Positions 22,180-29,521 of a stretch of 63,226 nt of DNA are shown here, in pieces. Location: positions 1 to 63,226 of the IMG/VR virus record IMGVR_UViG_3300048876_000002. One strand, given 5' to 3'. The DNA is from a virus. Both the position numbers and the translations under genes were made by a program. Every line of letters begins with the position of its first letter. Position 1 is the stretch's first letter. The notes under the pieces were generated by a model. The model made no database searches and had not been told where the DNA came from. It worked only from the letters and a program-made list of their open reading frames with translations.

Positions 22180-22578
22180 ATGGCAAGAGGAGTAGGACCG
22201 CACGTAGGGGCGGTAGAAGCGGCATTTCTGCAAGACATTAAGGACGGGGACGCCATGCAAGGACTCCCTGTCCTGTTGACTGGATCGGCGGATGCGATTA
22301 ATCCTCACCAGTCGGGCAATTACATCGTCACGACCGCTGGCGTGGACTCCATAACGTTGGGAGCGCCTACGGCAGGAGTAGACGATAACCTGTCGATTGT
22401 GATCACTTCCGGCAGTTCAAATGCTCATACGGTGACTCTGCCTTCAGCGCTGTTTGCTAATGGGGCCTCGCTGGCTACTGTGGCCACGTTCAAGGCGTTT
22501 TCCGGGTCAAACTTGCTGCTGAGAGCCTGGAACGGGACTTGGCAGGTAATGTCATCGAACGTCACCAGCATCTCGTAA
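22180..22578 (+). CDS. Probable structural beta protein, 132 aa
   Basis: ATG 22180 follows GGGGGAG. Strand-rich with repeated T/S-G patterns (SGNYIVTTAGVDSITLGAPT and TWQVMSSNVTSIS), like small capsid- or tail-associated proteins. Its stop overlaps the start of the gene broken by the transposon. Confidence 0.68.
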   Translation: MARGVGPHVGAVEAAFLQDIKDGDAMQGLPVLLTGSADAINPHQSGNYIVTTAGVDSITLGAPTAGVDDNLSIVITSGSSNAHTVTLPSALFANGASLATVATFKAFSGSNLLLRAWNGTWQVMSSNVTSIS

Positions 22579-22617
22579 TGCCAAAGTTCCTCGAAGCCGC
22601 GCTCCGCCATGAAGCCC

Positions 22618-22625
22618 GTAAGAAG
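22618..22625 (+). repeat. Target-site duplication, left (GTAAGAAG)
   Basis: Exact 8-bp match to 24463-24470, flanking the IS; 8 bp is the usual duplication for IS1595-family elements. Confidence 0.9.
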
Positions 22626-22648
22626 GGGAATTATATACATGAGTCGCT
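22626..22648 (+). repeat. IS left terminal inverted repeat
   Basis: GGGAATTATATA-C-ATGA-G-TCGCT; pairs with 24440-24462 with two mismatches. Confidence 0.9.
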
Positions 22649-22678
22649 AACCCTTTCAGAACAAAGCGACTAAAGTTC

Positions 22679-22707
22679 TTGACAAAATGCAGCGAGTTAT
22701 CTACTAT
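22679..22707 (+). promoter_or_regulatory. Promoter of the IS passenger/transposase operon
   Basis: TTGACA 22679-22684, 17-bp spacer, TACTAT 22702-22707 (4/6). The first passenger gene's GGAGG follows 14 bases later. Confidence 0.65.
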
Positions 22708-22734
22708 GAGTGCATGGTTACGGAGGATAAAGCG

Positions 22735-23022
22735 ATGAAAAACACACAGAATCCGAGCACAGAACAACTGGAAGCACTCAAGGCGTGGGCTGCTCTTTAC
22801 GGTCGAAACTGGAAGTCTCCTCTCCTCGATGCGTGGATGACTGGCGACTACGGCTCTTTCGAGCAATCCAACTATCTCCAGCAAATTCGCAACACTTTTG
22901 GCCCGTCTTGGTTGATTCGCTTTCGGCTCCCGAAGGCGGACGGGCTGGAGCACCTGCGCGGTGCGGTCGAGGACATGCAATTCTTCGACCGTGTTACGAA
23001 GGGAGTCCGGGATGGACGCTAA
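22735..23022 (+). CDS. IS passenger protein 1, 95 aa
   Basis: ATG 22735 follows GGAGG at 8 nt. Product MKNTQNPSTEQLEALKAWAA... is helical, with AALYGRNWKSPLLDAWMTGD and an acidic end. This type of small protein acts on unknown targets; no transposition motif is present. I recognise no close bacterial homologue from memory. Confidence 0.75.
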   Translation: MKNTQNPSTEQLEALKAWAALYGRNWKSPLLDAWMTGDYGSFEQSNYLQQIRNTFGPSWLIRFRLPKADGLEHLRGAVEDMQFFDRVTKGVRDGR

Positions 23023-23197
23023 AGAAGTGTTCGTTATCGAGTGGCTCCATCCTGACGGCACATGGCACATTGACCGCGACCTGTATCTGCCTAGGTTTAC
23101 GAGAGAAGAAGCGGAACGCTCAATAGGATTTCGCGGCAAGTTTGAAATCAAGATTGAACGGCGCGTGACAAAGTACGTTCCAGAGGAAGGCAGATGA
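23012..23197 (+). CDS. IS passenger protein 2, 61 aa
   Basis: ATG 23012 overlaps passenger 1 by 11 nt and has GGGAG upstream. MDAKEVFVIEWLHPDGTWHI, then basic residues; a small alpha/beta protein. Unknown. Confidence 0.68.
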   Translation: MDAKEVFVIEWLHPDGTWHIDRDLYLPRFTREEAERSIGFRGKFEIKIERRVTKYVPEEGR

Positions 23198-23400
23198 TCC
23201 GCACAGCCAAGTTTATCTTCTGCGACAACGAGCACGGCATGGTTACCTACCCCGATCTGTTCGCCGATACCGAAGTGTTGCGCCAGCATTTTATCGACTC
23301 TCCGAGCCTGAAGGCTTTACGCCAAGATGCCAAGAAAGCGGGTTGGAGTCGCCACAACGGTGCGGACTATTGCCAGCAATGCACGGAGGGCGGGATATGA
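23194..23400 (+). CDS. IS passenger protein 3, Cys-containing, 68 aa
   Basis: ATG 23194 overlaps the preceding stop. FCDNEHG near the start and CQQC near the end could bind a metal. Overlaps the transposase start (ATGA). Unknown. Confidence 0.68.
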   Translation: MIRTAKFIFCDNEHGMVTYPDLFADTEVLRQHFIDSPSLKALRQDAKKAGWSRHNGADYCQQCTEGGI

Positions 23401-24323
23401 GCAAGAGCACGATTAGCACCTTCCAACTTTTTGAGATGTTTCCGACCGCTGAGTCAGCACGGATTTACCTCGAATCCAGACTCTGGCCTGACGGCGCGTT
23501 CTGCCCTGAATGCAAGAGCCGGGAGCGCATCGGGAAGCAGCCCAAGGTTGGCTTCTATCGCTGCAATGCCTGTTCCCTCGATTTTACGATCCGTACAGGG
23601 ACGATCTTCGAGCGCAGCCATATCCCCCTGCACAAGTGGCTTTACGCCATGTACCTGCTTGTAACCGCACGCAAGGGCATCTCTAGCCTGCAATTGGGGA
23701 AAGAGATTGGCGTCACTCAGAAGTCGGCATGGTTCATGCTTCAACGTCTGAGAGAGGCTTGTGGCTCTGGCGATGATCTTGACAAGTTGCGTGGCATCGT
23801 CGAAGTAGACGAGTGCTTCATCGGCGGGAAAGAGCGCAATAAGCACGAGCACAAGAAACTCAAGGCTGGACGCGGCAGCGTAGGCAAGACTGCTGTCGTA
23901 GGGCTTCGGGAGCGTGGCGGACGCACCGTAGCGATGCCGATTGAGGCTACCGACATGGCCGCACTGCAATCGGCTGTCCATGCTAACGTCGAAGTAGGTT
24001 CCACGATCTTTACTGATGAGGCGACGGGCTATGTCGGCCTTGACGGTCTGTTCTTTCGCCACGAAGCCATCAATCACACGGCTGGCATCTACTCCGAGAA
24101 CGGAGTCAGCACGAACAGCATCGAATCCGTTTGGGCTGTGCTCAAGCGCGGTGTATATGGCGTCTACCATCAAGTTTCCAAGAAGCACCTGCATCGCTAT
24201 GTGGATGAGTTTACGTTTCGCCTGAACGTCGGTAACGTGAGCCGTCACACCTTGGAACGGCTGGATAGCTTCGTCGTTGCGGTAGTCGGAAAGCATCTCA
24301 CCTACAAGGAACTGACAGCATGA
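23397..24323 (+). CDS. ISXO2-like (IS1595 family) transposase, 308 aa
   Basis: DDE-type transposase. N-terminal zinc ribbon C36-C39...C56-C59 (CPEC, CNAC), helix-turn-helix around 95-120 (LGKEIGVTQKSAW), then the catalytic set D138 (VEVDECFIGG), D207 (IFTDEATGY) and E243 (TNSIESVWAVLK). Length and motifs are those of an intact family member. Overlaps its neighbours by 4 nt at both ends. Confidence 0.95.
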   Translation: MSKSTISTFQLFEMFPTAESARIYLESRLWPDGAFCPECKSRERIGKQPKVGFYRCNACSLDFTIRTGTIFERSHIPLHKWLYAMYLLVTARKGISSLQLGKEIGVTQKSAWFMLQRLREACGSGDDLDKLRGIVEVDECFIGGKERNKHEHKKLKAGRGSVGKTAVVGLRERGGRTVAMPIEATDMAALQSAVHANVEVGSTIFTDEATGYVGLDGLFFRHEAINHTAGIYSENGVSTNSIESVWAVLKRGVYGVYHQVSKKHLHRYVDEFTFRLNVGNVSRHTLERLDSFVVAVVGKHLTYKELTA

Positions 24324-24457
24324 AAACTCCCCCAGAGCTAGACCGTATCGCGGATAAAGTCCTCTCGTATCGTCCGAAACCCAAGACCAAAGCGGCCAAG
24401 CGCCGGAAGCGGAGAGATCAGTATGCGAAGCGTCGAAGGAGCGAGTCATCTATATAA
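24320..24457 (+). CDS. Basic micro-protein at the IS right end, 45 aa
   Basis: ATG 24320 overlaps the transposase stop. More than a third of the chain is Lys/Arg (KTKAAKRRKRRDQYAKRRR). The stop codon lies in the right inverted repeat. Possibly a DNA-binding helper for transposition; inference only. Confidence 0.6.
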   Translation: MKTPPELDRIADKVLSYRPKPKTKAAKRRKRRDQYAKRRRSESSI

Positions 24458-24462
24458 TTCCC
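24440..24462 (-). repeat. IS right terminal inverted repeat
   Basis: On the minus strand it reads GGGAATTATATA-G-ATGA-C-TCGCT. Confidence 0.9.
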
Positions 24463-24470
24463 GTAAGAAG
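24463..24470 (+). repeat. Target-site duplication, right (GTAAGAAG)
   Basis: Second copy of the duplicated target; continues directly into the 3' part of the interrupted gene. Confidence 0.9.
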
Positions 24471-24617
24471 GGGTTAAAGGGCAGAGCCGCCGACAGGTAC
24501 ACGTTTGGTGCATTGAACAATATGAATGCGATGCACGGAAACAAGGAAACAGCGCATGGGGCTGCAATGCAGCGCAAGCACGACAAGATGGTTTCTGTGG
24601 AAAGGTTAAGAGCATGA
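24463..24617 (+). pseudogene. 3' part of the interrupted 64-aa gene
   Basis: Continues the frame of 22578-22625 after the IS: KKGLKGRAADRYTFG ... HDKMVSVERLRA. An ATG inside the IS (24423) is in frame and could express a 64-residue chimera with a replaced N-terminus (MRSVEGASHLYNS). The stop overlaps the next gene's start. Confidence 0.82.
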
Positions 24618-24904
24618 TGCCGATAGCGCGTTCCCCGATGCAGTATCCCAGCCCGGTTTCGCAGAGAATGCCTCTTCAGGGCGGCGCTCCTCCGCGCTGG
24701 CCCGGTGACCCGGTTGGTGGTGCTCCCGTTCGGCCTATTGGACCTGAGATGCCCGTGCTTGGGCAATTCAGGAAAGGTGGGAAGGTTGCGAAGACGGGCA
24801 AATATGTGCTCCATGCTGGGGAGAAAGTTGTCCCGAAAGGTAAGCGGAAGGCTCCGCATCATGGGCCGGAGAAGATGGTCAGCGTAGCGGCGTTGAGAGC
24901 ATAG
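24614..24904 (+). CDS. Small head-region protein ending KMVSVAALRA, 96 aa
   Basis: ATG 24614 overlaps the upstream stop. Pro/Arg-rich N-terminus, then KGGKVAKTGKYVLHAGEKVV, a short pattern I have seen in other phage head-region proteins, and the C-terminal PEKMVSVAALRA shared with the interrupted gene and partly with the next gene. Unknown. Confidence 0.72.
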   Translation: MMPIARSPMQYPSPVSQRMPLQGGAPPRWPGDPVGGAPVRPIGPEMPVLGQFRKGGKVAKTGKYVLHAGEKVVPKGKRKAPHHGPEKMVSVAALRA

Positions 24905-25143
24905 TGGCGAACTACCTTTCAAGTCCATCGTCAGTCAACGCGCCGGGAACCTTCCGCCTGCGTAAGCCACGGCTGGCGCAAGTGGGGATGCCGAAGCCGT
25001 TACTGAAGTTCGCGCAGCCTAGCGGGGTGCCAAAGATGGGCAGGATTCAGCCTTCAAAGGTAAAAATGATGTCCGTTGCGGCTCTCGCGGGGCCAAGACT
25101 ATCAGCGCCCCGCGTACCGCGTATACCAAAGGTGATGGCGTGA
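24904..25143 (+). CDS. Small basic head-region protein, 79 aa
   Basis: GTG 24904 overlaps the preceding TAG. Pro/Lys/Arg-rich with a late VKMMSVAALAGP, echoing the C-terminal motif of the two upstream genes. Its stop overlaps the GTG of the GroES-like gene. Confidence 0.65.
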   Translation: MANYLSSPSSVNAPGTFRLRKPRLAQVGMPKPLLKFAQPSGVPKMGRIQPSKVKMMSVAALAGPRLSAPRVPRIPKVMA

Positions 25144-25496
25144 GACTATCTGAACTTGATCCCAAAACATTCGTACCGCTAGGGCATAACCGGAAGGCCC
25201 TGCTAGTCGAGCGGATTGACTCCGCGCATGAGTTTCAACACATCATCATCCCGGAAGAGTGCAAAGGCGCTGCCCTGTCGTCTGGCTTGGAGCCTCCTGT
25301 TTTGAGTCACTACCTGCCAAAACGCTGTAAGGTGCTGGCGATTGGCCCGAACGTGCGCGGCGTTAAGCCGGGGGATGTTGTAAATGTGCCCGGGGCGGGG
25401 AACTGCTATGCCGACTACGAGGATGGCACGGGACCGGGAAGCCGTTTGCTGATCCGTGAAGGGGATATTGCGGGAGTGTATGAAGCAACTGCGTAA
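25140..25496 (+). CDS. GroES-like co-chaperonin homologue, 118 aa
   Basis: Pattern of Cpn10 proteins: RKALLVERIDSA near the start, a mobile-loop-like stretch (IIIPEECKGAAL), then CKVLAIGPNVRGVKPGDVVN and a terminal REGDIAGVYEA. T4 gp31 is a precedent for a phage protein that replaces GroES so GroEL can fold the large coat protein. Its place just before the portal and upstream of the coat gene fits that role. Similarity is moderate. GTG start overlaps the previous stop. Confidence 0.7.
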   Translation: MRLSELDPKTFVPLGHNRKALLVERIDSAHEFQHIIIPEECKGAALSSGLEPPVLSHYLPKRCKVLAIGPNVRGVKPGDVVNVPGAGNCYADYEDGTGPGSRLLIREGDIAGVYEATA

Positions 25497-27750
25497 CGCC
25501 CAAGGGAATCCTGGCAAAAAAGAGCTCTCCGAAGTTCAGAAGGCGCAGACTCGTGACAAGAAGTTCATCGAGATTGCCCTGAAGCGATGGAAGGCTTCTG
25601 CGGAAGCTACGTCACAGACGCGCCGGGAAGCCTTGGAGGACTTTAAGTTTAGGGCTGGTGAGCAGTGGCCTGCGGATGTAGCGAAAGCCTACGGCAACAG
25701 GGTAATGCTGACCATCAACCGGACAGCATCATTTTGTAATCAGGTCACAAACGAGCAGCGCCAGCAGAGGCCAGCGGGAACCATCAACCCGGTAGGGGAT
25801 CAGGCCGACAAGGATACCGCCGAAATCCTGCAAGGCTTGGTGAGGCATGTCGAAGTCAACTGCGATGCGGAAGTGGGCGACGACATTGCTTTCGAGCATA
25901 TGGTTATCGGAGGGTTTGGCTGGCTAAGACTTTGGTCGGAAGATATTGATGATGATCCCGACAATGAGTGGCAGCAGGAGATTAAGGTTGAAGCCGTTCC
26001 GAACCCATTCACGGTATATGACGATCCTAACGCACGTCATCCGCTGAAAATTGATGCAAAGTGGAGGTTCTTTGTAGAGGACATCCCGATAGACGATTAC
26101 AAGGAAAAGTATGGCGATCAGACCGACTTCGCATCTCTTGAGCAATTCCGCAGTACCGGCGATTCCCCGCAAGAGTGGGTGAGTAAAGAGGCCATACGAA
26201 TTGCCGAGTATTATCATATCGAGTTCACGGAAGAGACGATCTACCGATTAGCCGATGGCACGACCGTGCGCGAGTTGCAACCGGGCGAAAATGCTATCAA
26301 GACGCGCACTAAGCAGGTTCCGAGAGTAGTGTGGACGCTGATAAACGCGGTGCAGAAACTTGAGGAGCATGATGTTCCGGGGCGCGTGATTCCTTCCGTG
26401 CCGGTTCTCGGCTACAACCTGAATATTGACGGTAAGCAGTATCTCGCGGGGTTGGTGAGGACGGCAAAAGACCCGGCAAGGGCTTACAACTACCATCTGT
26501 CAAAGGCTACGCAAACGGTTGCCATCGCGTCAAAAGCGCCGTGGGTTGCAGCGGTGGGGCAACTGGAAGGGCGAGAGAACGAATGGGCGCGGTCGAACAG
26601 TGGCGATGTTAATGTATTGCAGTACAACCACAAAGACAACGTGGCTCCTCCGACGCGGGATGTAGCGGAACCGCCGATTGAGGCTATCAGCCATCTTTTG
26701 ACCACCGCCGATACCGACATGAAGGCGGTAACGGGGCTTTTCGACCCGTCGCTAGGGCAGAAATCTCCCGACCAGTCTGGCAAGGCTATCGTCGCGCTGC
26801 AACGGCAAGGCAATGTCGCGACTTCCAACTTCTCCGACAATCTGGCGCGAACGAAGCGTGAAATCACGCGCATCATGCTTCAGTGGATACCCGTCATTTA
26901 CGATACGGCGGCAGTTCGCAGAATCATTAAGCCTGATGGGACGGTTGACCATGTAGGGGTCTACAACTCGAAGTCTGGGGCAATGTCCGGGATGTCGCAG
27001 GATCAGGCTAAGCAGTATGCCCAAGAGCAACTGCAAGAGCATATTGATTCCGGCAAGATCAAGAAGATTTACGACATTGGGTTAGGCCGCTATGATGTCA
27101 CTGTTTCAGTCGGCCCAAGCTACCAGACCAAGCGGCAAGAGCAGGCAGCGGCCATCATGCAACTCATTGGAGCTTATCCGGAGTTAATGCACGTCTGCGG
27201 GGATATCCTGATCAGCGATTTGGACTTTGAGCAGGCAAAGGAAATTGCGGAGCGCGTGAAGCGCACGATCCCACCGAACATTCTTGGTCCGGCGGACGGT
27301 ACGGACCCCGAGGCCGACAATGCCCGGATGCAGTCAGAACTTCAGCAGATGATGCAACAGCATCAGCAGTTGGCGCAGGAGTTGCAAAGCGCTACGCAGA
27401 TCATCAATACCAAGCAGGTTGAGGCTCAGGCGAAGAAAGAAATCGCGCAAGGGCAGGATGCCGCGAAGATGGCTATCGAGAAACTCCATGCCGAGACGCA
27501 GATCACCGTTGCGGAGATCAACACTAAAGCTCAATTGGCCCAGACGCGGCTTGAGTATGAGCATGACATGTGGAGCGTTCTACATAATACCGCTCACGAC
27601 TTAGGGATGCAGGCAGATCAGAACGCCGCCAATCAGCAGGCAGCCGCGCAGCAAGCCGCTACTCAGGCCGATTCGCAGGCTTCAGATCAGGACCACCAGC
27701 AGACGATGGCGGAGCAGGCGCAGGAGAATCAGCCAGAGGCGGGGCAGTGA
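25480..27750 (+). CDS. P22-like portal protein, 756 aa
   Basis: Forms the dodecameric ring at the capsid vertex through which DNA enters. ATG 25480 follows GGGAG. The N-terminal region (RREALEDFKFRAGEQWPADV) and INRTASFCNQVTNEQRQQRP are typical of P22-type portals, followed by alpha/beta wing and stem regions; the last 150 residues are Gln/Ala-rich coiled coil, like the P22 barrel. Length is close to P22 gp1 (725). The antisense gene 27659-27952 overlaps its last 92 bases. Confidence 0.92.
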   Translation: MKQLRNAQGNPGKKELSEVQKAQTRDKKFIEIALKRWKASAEATSQTRREALEDFKFRAGEQWPADVAKAYGNRVMLTINRTASFCNQVTNEQRQQRPAGTINPVGDQADKDTAEILQGLVRHVEVNCDAEVGDDIAFEHMVIGGFGWLRLWSEDIDDDPDNEWQQEIKVEAVPNPFTVYDDPNARHPLKIDAKWRFFVEDIPIDDYKEKYGDQTDFASLEQFRSTGDSPQEWVSKEAIRIAEYYHIEFTEETIYRLADGTTVRELQPGENAIKTRTKQVPRVVWTLINAVQKLEEHDVPGRVIPSVPVLGYNLNIDGKQYLAGLVRTAKDPARAYNYHLSKATQTVAIASKAPWVAAVGQLEGRENEWARSNSGDVNVLQYNHKDNVAPPTRDVAEPPIEAISHLLTTADTDMKAVTGLFDPSLGQKSPDQSGKAIVALQRQGNVATSNFSDNLARTKREITRIMLQWIPVIYDTAAVRRIIKPDGTVDHVGVYNSKSGAMSGMSQDQAKQYAQEQLQEHIDSGKIKKIYDIGLGRYDVTVSVGPSYQTKRQEQAAAIMQLIGAYPELMHVCGDILISDLDFEQAKEIAERVKRTIPPNILGPADGTDPEADNARMQSELQQMMQQHQQLAQELQSATQIINTKQVEAQAKKEIAQGQDAAKMAIEKLHAETQITVAEINTKAQLAQTRLEYEHDMWSVLHNTAHDLGMQADQNAANQQAAAQQAATQADSQASDQDHQQTMAEQAQENQPEAGQ

Positions 27751-27952
27751 CGGTGGTATCTAGTCCAGACGCGTCATATCCATATCCCATGAAATGCAAG
27801 GTGGACTCATCGTCAAACGTGATCGTGACGGAATTGTTGCCATGGGAAAAGTCTTCTCCTGAGTCAGGTTCGCGCCGAATGGCGGATACGCGACGACCGA
27901 TGAAGCGTTGCAATAATTCGACATTCACATCTTCGATGTCAATCTCCGGCAT
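27659..27952 (-). CDS. Antisense cassette gene 3, hypothetical, 97 aa
   Basis: ATG 27952 follows AAGGAG. The N-terminal 70 residues look like a folded domain (LQRFIGRRVSAI, then TITFDDESTLHFMGYGYD); the Pro/Ala-rich tail runs into the 3' end of the portal gene on the opposite strand. With two upstream genes it forms a leftward operon against the surrounding late genes. Confidence 0.7.
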   Translation of the reverse strand: MPEIDIEDVNVELLQRFIGRRVSAIRREPDSGEDFSHGNNSVTITFDDESTLHFMGYGYDASGLDTTVTAPPLADSPAPAPPSSAGGPDLKPANRPE

Positions 27953-27954
27953 GT

Positions 27955-28119
27955 TTACTCCTTCTCAGTCTTGCGGTGAATGCGGGTGATTAAAGCATTG
28001 ACTTCCATGGGAGTGTCAAAGGTTAATGACTTCCAGTCGCCGCGAGCGATACCAGCCACTACCGTCAGAGAGTATCCGACATGTACAGGGCGAGGAAGGT
28101 CTTCGATAAACATTTGCAT
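27955..28119 (-). CDS. Antisense cassette gene 2, hypothetical, 54 aa
   Basis: ATG 28119 overlaps the upstream stop (TAATG) and follows GAGAAGGAG. Product MQMFIEDLPRPVHVGYSLTV... ends in a basic helix. Stop/start spacing with both neighbours supports translation. Unknown. Confidence 0.68.
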   Translation of the reverse strand: MQMFIEDLPRPVHVGYSLTVVAGIARGDWKSLTFDTPMEVNALITRIHRKTEKE

Positions 28120-28373
28120 TATGGCTCCTTCTCAGTCTCAGGAACGGACACAGCGAACCGCTGAGGCATTCGGATGCGGACAGTAGAACCAATCTTGAAT
28201 TTGTTAACGAAAGCTGGAATGCGCCATTCCTTCAGATTGCAGCGAGCACAAATGCGCTCCTCTTCATCAAGGGTAACCATCAGCCAAGGCATAGATGGTG
28301 GACACTGCGGAAGAGGGCGGGGATGCCAGTAACCCCATTTGTGGCTAAATATTCGACACCAAAACCGTTTCAT
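28119..28373 (-). CDS. Antisense cassette gene 1, zinc-finger-like, 84 aa
   Basis: ATG 28373, preceded by GAGGG. FSHKWGYWHP, then CARCNLKEW: His and Cys pairs arranged as in small phage zinc proteins. First gene of the leftward cassette; its promoter should lie in 28374-28472. Confidence 0.72.
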   Translation of the reverse strand: MKRFWCRIFSHKWGYWHPRPLPQCPPSMPWLMVTLDEEERICARCNLKEWRIPAFVNKFKIGSTVRIRMPQRFAVSVPETEKEP

Positions 28374-28404
28374 GCCCTCAAGTTTAGCATCATGTACCCC
28401 CCTA

Positions 28405-28446
28405 TGTACACGGCGAATTTTCGGCCTACGAGCGGGCTTTGTACAC
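28405..28446. repeat. Paired TGTACAC sites between divergent genes
   Basis: TGTACAC at 28405-28411 and 28440-28446, each followed by TCGGCCT (17 and 7 bases from the site start respectively, after different spacers). A related CATGTAC is at 28391-28397. They lie between the leftward cassette and the rightward scaffold gene and could be an operator. Confidence 0.4.
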
Positions 28447-28472
28447 TCGGCCTCAATCCAGGAGAATGACTA

Positions 28473-29483
28473 ATGCCTGACTTCATCGTAGCTTCAGCAA
28501 CCGCAACTCAGGAAGAAATCGACCATGCTGTGTCTCCCAACTGGCGTGATCCGATGCCCGTCAAGGAACCTGAAGTAAAGACGGAATCCGAAGTTGCAAC
28601 CGAAGAACCCGTGACCACCGAGGAAACTCCGGAGGTCGAGACCGCTCCAGACTCGGAACTGGAAACCACGCAGGAACCACCACAGAAAGGCAAAGGCGGA
28701 TTCCAGAAGAAAATCGACAAGCTCACAAGGGAAAAAGGGGAAATTCAAAGTCGCGCCGATTCATTGGCGCAAGAGTTAGTGGAGTTCAAGAGTCGTTTTG
28801 AGGCTATCGAAGCCCGTTTGGCAGGGAAACCTGCTGCGACGGAAGAAACGCCTGTTAAAACCGCTCCAGACGCTCCCGCAAAGCCCCTTGAGAGCGATAT
28901 CGGGACCAAGTACAAGGATTGGAACGAGTATAACGAGGCCCTGATTGACTGGAAGGCTGACCGTCGCTTAGACGCCAAACTGGCCGAACGCGACAAAACG
29001 GCTGAAGCACGAGAAGCAGGAGAAATTCAGGAAGCACGAGACAGTGGGTACAGCGAGACCGCAAAAGAGTTTGCCGTGACGGTGCCGGATTTCAATGAAG
29101 CTATCACGGCGGCGACGAAGGCTGGCATGAAGCTCCCAGAGCCGATTATCAACCTGATTAAAGAACTCCCCAACGGCCCCGCAGTGACCTACTACCTCGT
29201 GAAAAATCCTGATGAAGCGCTCGCACTGGTTGAGATGACTCCCCAGATGGGATTTGTCGCAATTGGGCGCATTTCTCAAGGACTCGAAGCCGAAGTCGCG
29301 CAACCTGTGAAAGTTCCCGTAAAACGCCCTTTGAGTGCCGCCCCTCCAGCCGTCAGGCCCGTGGCTGGGGCATCCGCAAGATCGTCCGATTCTCCCACTG
29401 AAATGAGTAAGTCGCGTCCCGACGATTATGTCCGTGCGCGAATGACTCAAATGAAAGAGAGAGACGCGGCACGACGGTACTGA
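28473..29483 (+). CDS. Scaffolding protein, 336 aa
   Basis: ATG 28473 follows AGGAG. Strongly acidic Glu/Thr/Pro-rich first 70 residues, a coiled coil (FQKKIDKLTREKGEIQSRAD), more acidic helices and a short basic C-terminus (RARMTQMKERDAARRY), the coat-binding end in P22-like scaffolds. Directly precedes the coat gene. Confidence 0.85.
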   Translation: MPDFIVASATATQEEIDHAVSPNWRDPMPVKEPEVKTESEVATEEPVTTEETPEVETAPDSELETTQEPPQKGKGGFQKKIDKLTREKGEIQSRADSLAQELVEFKSRFEAIEARLAGKPAATEETPVKTAPDAPAKPLESDIGTKYKDWNEYNEALIDWKADRRLDAKLAERDKTAEAREAGEIQEARDSGYSETAKEFAVTVPDFNEAITAATKAGMKLPEPIINLIKELPNGPAVTYYLVKNPDEALALVEMTPQMGFVAIGRISQGLEAEVAQPVKVPVKRPLSAAPPAVRPVAGASARSSDSPTEMSKSRPDDYVRARMTQMKERDAARRY

Positions 29484-29521
29484 AACCGCCTCAGCGGACT
29501 GGCAGAAAACCGAGATAACTT

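Larger units (their letters stand above)
22578..22673 (+). pseudogene. 5' part of a 64-aa phage gene interrupted by an IS
   Basis: ATG 22578 overlaps the upstream stop. The frame MPKFLEAALRHEARKKG enters the transposon at 22626 and ends 16 codons later at 22671-22673. Removing the IS and one copy of the 8-bp duplication joins it in frame to KGLKGRAADRYTFG at 24463-24617, restoring a 64-residue protein ending KMVSVERLRA. Confidence 0.85.
22626..24462 (+). mobile_element. IS1595/ISXO2-type transposon with passenger genes, 1,837 bp
   Basis: Bounded by inverted repeats (GGGAATTATATA at both ends, 21 of 23 positions matching) and an 8-bp duplication, GTAAGAAG. It carries a TTGACA promoter, three small passenger genes, the transposase and a 45-residue basic protein, all on one strand with stop/start overlaps. 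Both ends are intact, so insertion is likely recent. It sits in an essential late-gene region, yet the interrupted gene is small and may be dispensable. Confidence 0.92.

Noticed and set aside
22687-22734. Upstream start of IS passenger 1
   Set aside because: ATG 22687 lies between the -35 and -10 of the proposed promoter; ATG 22735 has a strong GGAGG.
23454-24449. 331-codon open frame opposite the ISXO2 transposase
   Set aside because: The opposite strand carries intact zinc and DDE motifs; this frame shows no recognisable motif and no ribosome site, so it is a shadow.
27747-27989. 80-codon rightward frame after the portal
   Set aside because: It overlaps two leftward genes that have strong ribosome sites and better composition.
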